A DNA stretch of 32,479 nt from Apostichopus californicus. Its lineage: Eukaryota > Echinodermata > Holothuroidea > Aspidochirotida > Stichopodidae. Under the pieces are notes generated by a model, which was not told where the DNA came from, ran no database searches, and saw nothing but the letters and a program-made list of their open reading frames with translations. Both the position numbers and the translations under genes were made by a program. Positions 19,501 to 28,500 of the stretch are shown piece by piece (the first letter of the stretch is position 1; each line of letters opens with the position of its first letter). The stretch lies in NCBI GenBank assembly GCA_020650975.1, contig JAIPMN010268777.1, positions 1 to 32,479 on the forward strand, read 5' to 3'.

Positions 19501-22500
19501 CCCAACATTTGCTAGTATACAAAGAAATAAATCCCTGTAATAAATAATACAGTCAGAAATACTAATCTGAATCAATAACAAACACAATTTCTTTTTATGC
19601 AGTGAAAAGTTCACCCTGATTACCCCCCCCCCACCCCCTCTACCCCACCATTCTTAGGTCATTCTATGTCTTCAGAGGGCAATTATTGAGTTTTCTTGAT
19701 GCTAATTTTATAAACCTAGAAATCTGTAATAATGGAACCATGTTTACTATGACAATGTCTCATCTACCAAACTAGCTTCACTCTCGTAATCTCCTGTGAC
19801 ATCATTTCGTGATACAGATAAACGAATAATCGCATCTGTTTGCCTTGCTGATATACTTTACATCTCAACTTACTCTTTGTCATCGTCTTCCTGAGTTGAT
19901 CGTGCTGCAGGAGAATATTAAAGTCTTCCTCGTTGCCTTCTTTCAGCTGCTGAGCCCAATTTTCAATCTTTGCTCTGGATTCTGTCAGTCGGAAGTTGAA
20001 ATCCCCGCACCAGAAGACTGCATCGAATCTTGAGGTGATGTCATCTGAGGGGCAAAATAATCCGAGAGAGTGAACACAATAAAACATAACTAAGAAATGA
20101 CAGTGGTTGAGGGTTAAACATCTTTACATACTTTTACATGAAACGGTGTGAAGACTCGCGCAAAAAGAAACGTCTAATGCTGAATTTGACCTAGTTTCAA
20201 ATGAGGTGTAACAGAAGTGTTAAACACCACCATTGATCCCAGAAAGTACACACACAGCTTGCTACTGTCGGTAATTAGACACTAGTGTACAGTCAGTACA
20301 TACAGCTGCGGTCAATACCCACAGCACAGTATACAAACGATACAGCGATGGACATCTCAGGTCCAGCAAAAGATAACAATTAAGGTATCACATTTCATTA
20401 CTGTCTGCATTTTGCAGCGACACGAACAAAACGTCACTTGCAAGCAACAGCAAGTTAACTTTTTCAGTTGGCTGCACGCCGTTTGGGGCAAGTCTTCAAT
20501 GCCTTTAAAGGGATAATCTCTGCTGGCAGATTTAGGTTGTTTGAATGTTACCTATTTGGACTGGTTAAACTATTCCTTACTTTATAATCTTCTTGAAATG
20601 TGACACAAATTGGAAAAGTTTGCTTAGCTGCCTATCTCTGTATTACGGTGGCTTAATAAGGAGATAGGAAAGAAATTTTTTTTTTGAGATTTGGGGACAC
20701 TTATGTTTTTTCCCTATGTCCCTATTAAGCCACCATACTGTATAAACTGTATATATCAAAATGCAACTTTCTTTAAGAAATATTAATATTGCATAGATAA
20801 TTTCAATATTTTTAAAAGAAACACGATACCACTTATCAGCTCAATTTCCAAGATGAGATCAATTAACTCTGCTGTTGCCAGATGCATTCACAAAATATCA
20901 CCAGATTTGGAAATTCACACCTTTTGCCATACAAAATGATATAAGGATGAAAACCTAATCAACACACACATATATAATGACTAACCTTTATCCACATTAT
21001 ATTTCCTGGTTGCAGGTACCTTGATAGGTAGGTCTAGAGATCGGATGATCTTAGCATAGTCTTGAATTCGATTTGAAAGATTATCATCGCCGGCTGTGGT
21101 AGAACATAACAGGGAAAAGAGATAAGGAAGTAATCAATTAAATTTCAAGTACAACCAAACATAACAAGTTTTAAGCTAGCTATGAATATTTTCCTCCATA
21201 CGTGGTTACATGTTTCCACACCTAGTACGCAGGTTGTAGATCAAAGGAGTCATCTGCTTCTTGAAACTTCTTGACCAGTCCTTGACCTAGAGGTCACTGC
21301 ATCCCTCAGTCAGCCCTCCCGATCCNNNNNNNNNNNNNNNNNNNNNNNNNNNNNNNNNNNNNNNNCCCCCCCCCCCCCCCTTCCCTCATTAAAGTTTGAC
21401 TTCAGTCCATCTGTTTTTAAGATAAACATTCAGAAAGATCCTTTTCCTCAGCCCTTTTTTATCTTTACTTGTTAAATCTGTTAATATTTTAAAGCAATTT
21501 ACTCTTCTGTAGTTGCATGTAAATACTCGGATTAATATTACTGTAGGACTGAACTCACCATTCTGTCACCTCTATTACTCTTTAACATAAAAATTCAATG
21601 CAAAGGTTAATTGTGCATTAATATCCTGCCTCTCTCAGATAGTAGCATTGCAGCCTATTATTGTCATTATTAAACAGAATAACTCAGCAGGACAGCCATT
21701 CACTAGGTGTCCAATACCGATCATTTAAATGTAGTTTGATGTAAGCAAATGGGTATATAGTTGCACAAAATTCAATGAATGATTTTTATTTGAAATGCTC
21801 CAAGCAAACACATTTTGTAGTAAAATAGACACAGAGACCATCATTTCTTCAAACAGCTTAATTATTATACAAATAATGAATGGTTATGAGTGCAATAGTG
21901 CAAATATTTCATGAGTTGAAAGATGGAATGTTCCATTCAACGAGGCGCAGCCGAGTTGAATGGAACAAATTACATCTTTCAACGAATGAAATATTTGCAC
22001 TATTGCACGAATGGAAACCATTCATTATTTGTTTTATACAACATATTATATTAAGATGGGTAAAATGCACTCATGCAACAGATTGTTTTGAACAGACAGG
22101 TTTCTCTGCTCTCTTACCATTGAAAAAAGTGCTACCAAAAAAGTATAACCCATGGTTCTATTTCATAGAGTGAAATAGAGCGGATTTTGCATGCAATCAA
22201 CGAGCAATTGACCAATCAAATGACCAGAATACAATTAGGTGTTGTATAAGTCAGGTTAACCCATGGAGTTTTACCAGCTCACTGAATAATGGGGATAAAA
22301 TGGGGGAAAAGATATGAAAATGATGAATTTTATGGACACTTACATGTGAAATGGGAGACTAGGAACAAGAATGAAGTACCAAAGAAAGTGAATGACACTG
22401 CTACAGCACCCTGTATGGAAACAACAGTTACACGATTAAATCATAAAATACATTTGGATTCTATTTATACAGTACACCCTCAAACAAATATCTTCTCCTT

Positions 22501-25500
22501 TGTTCACCCATCCCAAATAAGAATTGCATAAAAAAATTTCTCTACATACACACTTTTAGTAGTAGCATTATACACTAACATCCATCCCAAAGTCAGCACT
22601 GAATTAACAAGGTGGAGTACTTACAACTCTCACGACTTTTTCTGATTATTTCAAATGGATGAGCGGTTGTACTGAATTGCTATGATTGACCGAATATCAA
22701 AGTGAACAAAACAGTAACATCAAAACCACAAAGGCCCCCTTCCGCCCTCATCACCCATCCTCTGGAACTGTTATTGAAACAATATCAAATTAAAGAAATA
22801 TCCTAAACTCCAAACTAAGACTTAAAAGATGGTTGTAAACAAGCGATGGGACAAACGCATTATTGAACTCTTACTAATGTATGTACTACTACACATGAAC
22901 GGAACAATCTCCTAATTAAAAGATTATTTGATATGAATGCACACTGCCATTCACTTTAAGGCTGTTAGTATACTTAGTATTGTTCTCAATACTACACTAC
23001 ACCATCAATACTCAGCATCGTTATGGTATGAAGTGTATCTTACTGAAGAATGCAGACCATAGTATACATACAATGTATGTACTTTCACATACTAAGAATG
23101 TGTCACTACATTGCAGTACCTTAGTCTTTATCATTGCACCTGGCCTCGTTGCAACAGAGTCTTCTTCAACGGCTAAAATAAAACAGAAGATAGATTTGCA
23201 ATGAGCATATTTGGCCAATGGCATGAAAACTACAGTATCAAGGGGAGGGACAGGGAGATTCGGTCAGCTACCACCCTGCACCCCTACCACCCCCCCCCCA
23301 CCTCTTGAAATACATCTACTCATAGAGTACATGAAATATATTAAAAGAAATAGTTCAATATTTGTAAGACATTTAAATGCAATTGATCGTTACAGTGCAG
23401 GTTTGAATCTTCTACCATGTGTACAAAGTACGATAGTTCTTGATTCAATCATTTCAGTGGGCAAGATATGCTAAAGTAAAAGAACATATTCTGAGTGTGC
23501 CCCCACCCCCCTTCCCCCTCCCAACTAGAACCAACTGCTACAGCTGCAGGTTGACAAAAACTACACAGCATTCCTCTAAACAGACGGAAATAAGCATCAT
23601 CAAATCACGGTAATGAGGCCTGCTAGTATTTCAAACACAAACTGCCAATGTCTACAGACATTTGGTATTAAAAATGCTGTGAATCAAATCTAAGCACTCT
23701 TGTATTTGTTTAAAACAAACTTCCTAGATTTATCTAACATTTTTTGTGATACTGACATAATCAACTTACAAGACCATTTGTGTTACTGTATTTGCCAGAT
23801 TAAATGCAATGGAGACTACTGCTTACATTTCTGTTACATTGTTTGTGAAGTTTTCAGCATCTCTACCCCAAACCAACTATGAAATATTCACATTACAGCA
23901 AATAAATAAATGTACCATTCTAGATGTAGTCACCAATTGCCTGTAATTTAGCAAATACCTTACTGTTTCCATTTCATATTATCCAGATACTATACCAAGT
24001 GTTTACTGATCACATACCACCTAAACCACAGATAAACTGTAATATTACAGAGTTTTAGACTTTTTAGAATTCATCCCGAAAGGGCTGGTTCTCCTGTATA
24101 ATCAAACATTCCCCAGTTGGGAATTGCAGTTTCTAATCCTTTAAGACTGCAGGTAAAATGTAATAAATGCTGATTGACCCATTTGAATCACTTACGAGAA
24201 CAGAACCAGAAGAGATCCCTCCTGATGAAGATGAGAAGATGTAGAACACCAAGAGAAGCTTTGTGGAGGAGAATGTGAGTGGTGCCTAGGGTCTCCTGCA
24301 TCCTTATTGCCCACTCATCTCTGCCAAATAAAATACAAATATTATCGATATTTAAACGTTGCAAGATCAAGGGAATTTCCGGACAGTTTGACATGAAATC
24401 AAGACCAGACTTCCATCACCAACTAATAACATTGATATGTCCAATTCATACAGATCACTTTTTCAAGACTGGTTAATTCATATTAATTCAGAGCAGAATT
24501 GCACACAAAATATTCTTTGCACATTTATACATTGTGTCTAGATGGGTATTTCCAAAAAAGATATTTTTGCGTTGGGAGTAGATTTCAAAGACAGCCACTG
24601 CTCTGAGCCTACTTTTGCATAGGGCTACACATAATATTAATGCGTGATTAAAAGTCTGTGGGAATAAGCTAACCTTTATGAGGAAATTAACAGAAGCAAT
24701 ACTGGCCGTGTTCACTGAGAAGATAGTTTTAACGTTGTAGGTTAAATTTCTTGTTAACTGCTTGTGGTTGATGAATGAGGGTAACAGTAAGGAGGTAGAG
24801 GCAAGGAGAAAATTCCTCTTCTCCTCCGCCCTCACCCTCCCCCACCCCTTTAGTTTAATCACAAATGAGATAACCACTTACGCATCTGGGGTTGACTCTT
24901 GTGTACCAACCACATAGATGTCTTGTAATATGATGCTCTCTTCTGGAAGGACAAGATCCTCCAGGTTATCAGGAAGGACCTAGACAGAAATGATGGAAAA
25001 TGAAACAATATGAAAGGTATTGTATTTTAGATCCTCCTGCAAGCAGGAACTAGCGAAGAAGCCTCATTGGCTTATCAAAGCGGCAAGCTGACCGAAGTCA
25101 GTCTCTTACCTTTTTATGAATTGTCAATTGTGAACAACTCTGTAACTGGATGACATACATTAATCTTGGAGTGACTCGAACCGGGGACCTTATGATTGGA
25201 AGGCACCGTCGTTAACCACTGAGCTAACACCCCAGAGGAGGTTTTGGAGGAAAGGTTTTGGAGGTTATTGGAGGGAAGGTTTACAAAGATGAACACTGAC
25301 TGATGTGCTATCTAATAGCACAGCAAGATTTTATAACATCTGAAATTGAAAATTATATTGACTCAAATTTTCAAGCACTATAAGGAACATTATTACCAGA
25401 AATAATAATACTTGTGTCCAATTTGGTGGTTAACACAGAATGATCACTTAAGCCACAGGTTCTTTCCCTCAGTAAAAAGATGAAATAAACAGTTAATATG

Positions 25501-28500
25501 GGTACCGGATTAAAACTTTAATATCAAACCTCACAAATAACATGTATTCTACTTAGAAACCTAAATAATAAATATAAACCTTAGAAACCTCTAAGATGTT
25601 AGGTCACACTTTAATTTGCACATTGACACTCTTAATGTCCAGCCCCTTCAGACATGCTTCCAATAAAGCAACTGTACTTCCAACACTAATGTCATGTTAC
25701 CTTGTGACATACACTTTTGTAATAATGTAAACATTTAATGTTTAGATAAGTTTGAAAAGCATGAAGTTGGAATATCTAGACCAGTTAATACATTTTCAAG
25801 TCTCCAAATTGGAATTTCAACTCCTGTTCTTTAGTAAGAAGATGCAAACACCTGCTTGGTCATTGATACTACTGTAATCCCAAGCAGTAGTGGGTACAGC
25901 CTTAATGGTGGCTTCATACCAGATATTACAAAATGCTTATCTTTGTGGTACAGTACAATATGTCTCTGACCTCTTCATTCTGGTAAAAGCCAAAAAAAAA
26001 ACATTTGTTTCAAAGTAAGACATTAGCTAGAGCTTCAGTTTCATGATTTTAATCTTCAGTTTTACTTCAATTTTTGTAGAGTTGACATAATTCAACAGTA
26101 AACTAATAATTAACCATACCTTTTCCTCGTGCATGTTCCAAGTCGAGACAAACACTCGGATCTTTCGGTCGGGGAGATTTCTTTCCAACTCCTCTTTACC
26201 AAGCAAGGAACCGGTGTTTCTGACACCACCCATCAAGTAACTCCTTTTAGGGGTGAGAATATGCATAGAAAAGCCAAAGTCAGTAAGAAATAAATCTAAT
26301 AGCTAAATTATATTATACACCAAGTCTCCAACCAACTGTGGTTTTGGAGTCCTTCCACAAGCTCAATACCCCTCATGATGATCCTACAGAACTTGCTGAA
26401 GAATTGTCACAGATACTCCGGCAAAATAAGTACACGTACAGATCGACACAGCCTGGATAAACAGCGTAATAAGGTGAGTTGTGAACATTGTCTGAAGGTA
26501 CTGTACTACTGTAAATAGGAGACTAGGAGGCATAGTAGTGAAGAAGTGGATAACAAGGTGATGTCCTTTCGTGGAGAATGTTACCGAACCCAATGACGCT
26601 AATCATCGGTGTACTTAGGCATCGATAAAGATGTGATAGATATTCTAAGAAAACATGGCTGCAGTCATATATACTTTAACTGCTCTACGACAGTAATTAG
26701 TACAGTATAGAACATGAGATCATTAGAATATTCAGACTGGGTGCCAGAAGGAGACAAAGGTTAGTACTGAAGGAATTATATACAAACAGGACATAATTGA
26801 CGGATGCTTCATAGGGCAAAGTTAACTGAAGATACTAATATAATATTTTCATTTTAATAGTCATAGAATGCCATACTTTCATTACAGTTGTTTGCTAGGG
26901 GTTGAATTTGAATGTTATTTTACAAGCCTTTTTGCCCAATTAATATTTCTTTTCCATTTTTTTTCTTGTTACATATTTCTAACCCCCTCGCATTTCACCC
27001 TCAAGAAAAAGAATTCAACCATTTACGATATTTACCGTGAAAGTGAGAAATACTACCCTGGAAAGAAAGTAATATAATCTATTTAAATTCAGAGGGATGA
27101 GCTATGAAAGGTCAAAAGACAAGTTGTAACCGGTCACCTGTTTTTGTTGCGTCTTGCAGACTGGGTAGTGATGGGGCGCAGGGCTCCTGTGGAGAGGTAT
27201 GATCTATTAGTATCAGTTAGGCTCTCTGTGCTTCCCATGGGAGGTTCAGAGTAGGTTCTTGAGTTCAATCTCTCTGTCAAATCGCCCTCTGAACAATCTG
27301 TCCTCTTACTACTCGATATACCACTCGTGCCCGGATGGCTCAGATCTGATAGAGCATCCCTGCTTGAGTTCATGTCCATATCCGAGGACTGAAACACTCC
27401 CCTATTCTGCTGGTTCTTGTAGGTGACGTTACCGGCGGATATATCCGAATATTTCAACACTGATTCTGATTGGTCCAGAGGCTGAGATCCGCAGTCTGAG
27501 GAAGCACTCCCGATCGCCTCATCTTCACTCTCAACTTTCTCCTCTCGCGTTGTTGCCAGTAACTTCTCCTGGATCGGTGAGGTAAGAAGATGCGCTGATG
27601 AGGAAGGTCTTGAAATCTCAGAGCAACTTCCTCCAATAACGATCAAATCATCATCGTCGCTATCCGTTTCTGTGGTTCTGTTCGCTTTGACTTCATTTGT
27701 TACGTCACCTGTGGTGACATGTTTGACATCAGTATTGCCGGAAACTGATCGACTAGTTATCCCAGGCAAGCGGAAGCCTTGCCGCTGGACCTGGGTATCT
27801 ATTGCACTTCCATTTCCATTATGAGAAAACAACCCACTTGTGCTTCTTGAAGTAGTTTCTGTCCTAAAACTTTCCTTGTTTAAGTTAATATTTTCAACAT
27901 CTTGTCCTTTTCTTATAGCACCATCTTCTATCTCTTCTTTGACCTCTGACAAACTTTGTCTTTGTTCAGACAATCTTTGATCCAAGCTTGAAGTTAGAGA
28001 TCCCACATCCATCGAGACATTTTCATCCAGAGAAGAGAGTTTGTCCTCTGGTTGAGAGATTGCACTCGTTCTACTACTTTTAACATGATCCTGTACATTC
28101 CAAGTCCTTACGTCGCTCCTGTTTGAAATACTTCCGTCTGGAGATGAATACAGGGGTGGAGCAGATGATGAATGTTTAGAAAGTGAAGAACTGTAGGCAT
28201 CATTAGTCGGAGTAAGTGCATCGCTTGGACCTGAATTTTGCCCGGAATCGGCATTGAAATTTACCTCTCCAGTGTCTCCGTCTTCAACCAAACTTCCTCC
28301 CACTTTATCAACTCGTGGAGAATTAATAGACTTTATGGTCTCACTGTCTAATTGATCCTGAACTTTCTGAGCCTTCAGTTTCCTGGAATTGGAAGAAATG
28401 GGGGTATGAACATAAACTTGTATGTTTACTGTAGCAATGAGAGCTTAAATGATAACCACAAAGTGAGTTCTTAGCTTATTCACCAATTTTCTATGTTTCT

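Noticed and set aside
21326-21365. INPP5E exon for the [10 protein letters not shown] block lost in the assembly gap
   Set aside because: The exon is present at 22344-22410 as a 67-nt exon with good splice sites and the correct phases, so nothing is missing.
22289-22531. 80-codon plus-strand open frame
   Set aside because: It lies antisense across INPP5E exon 7, whose identity is secured by homology.
26384-26593. 69-codon minus-strand open frame with hydrophobic stretches
   Set aside because: Intronic, no splice context in INPP5E, and the hydrophobicity comes from T-rich sequence.
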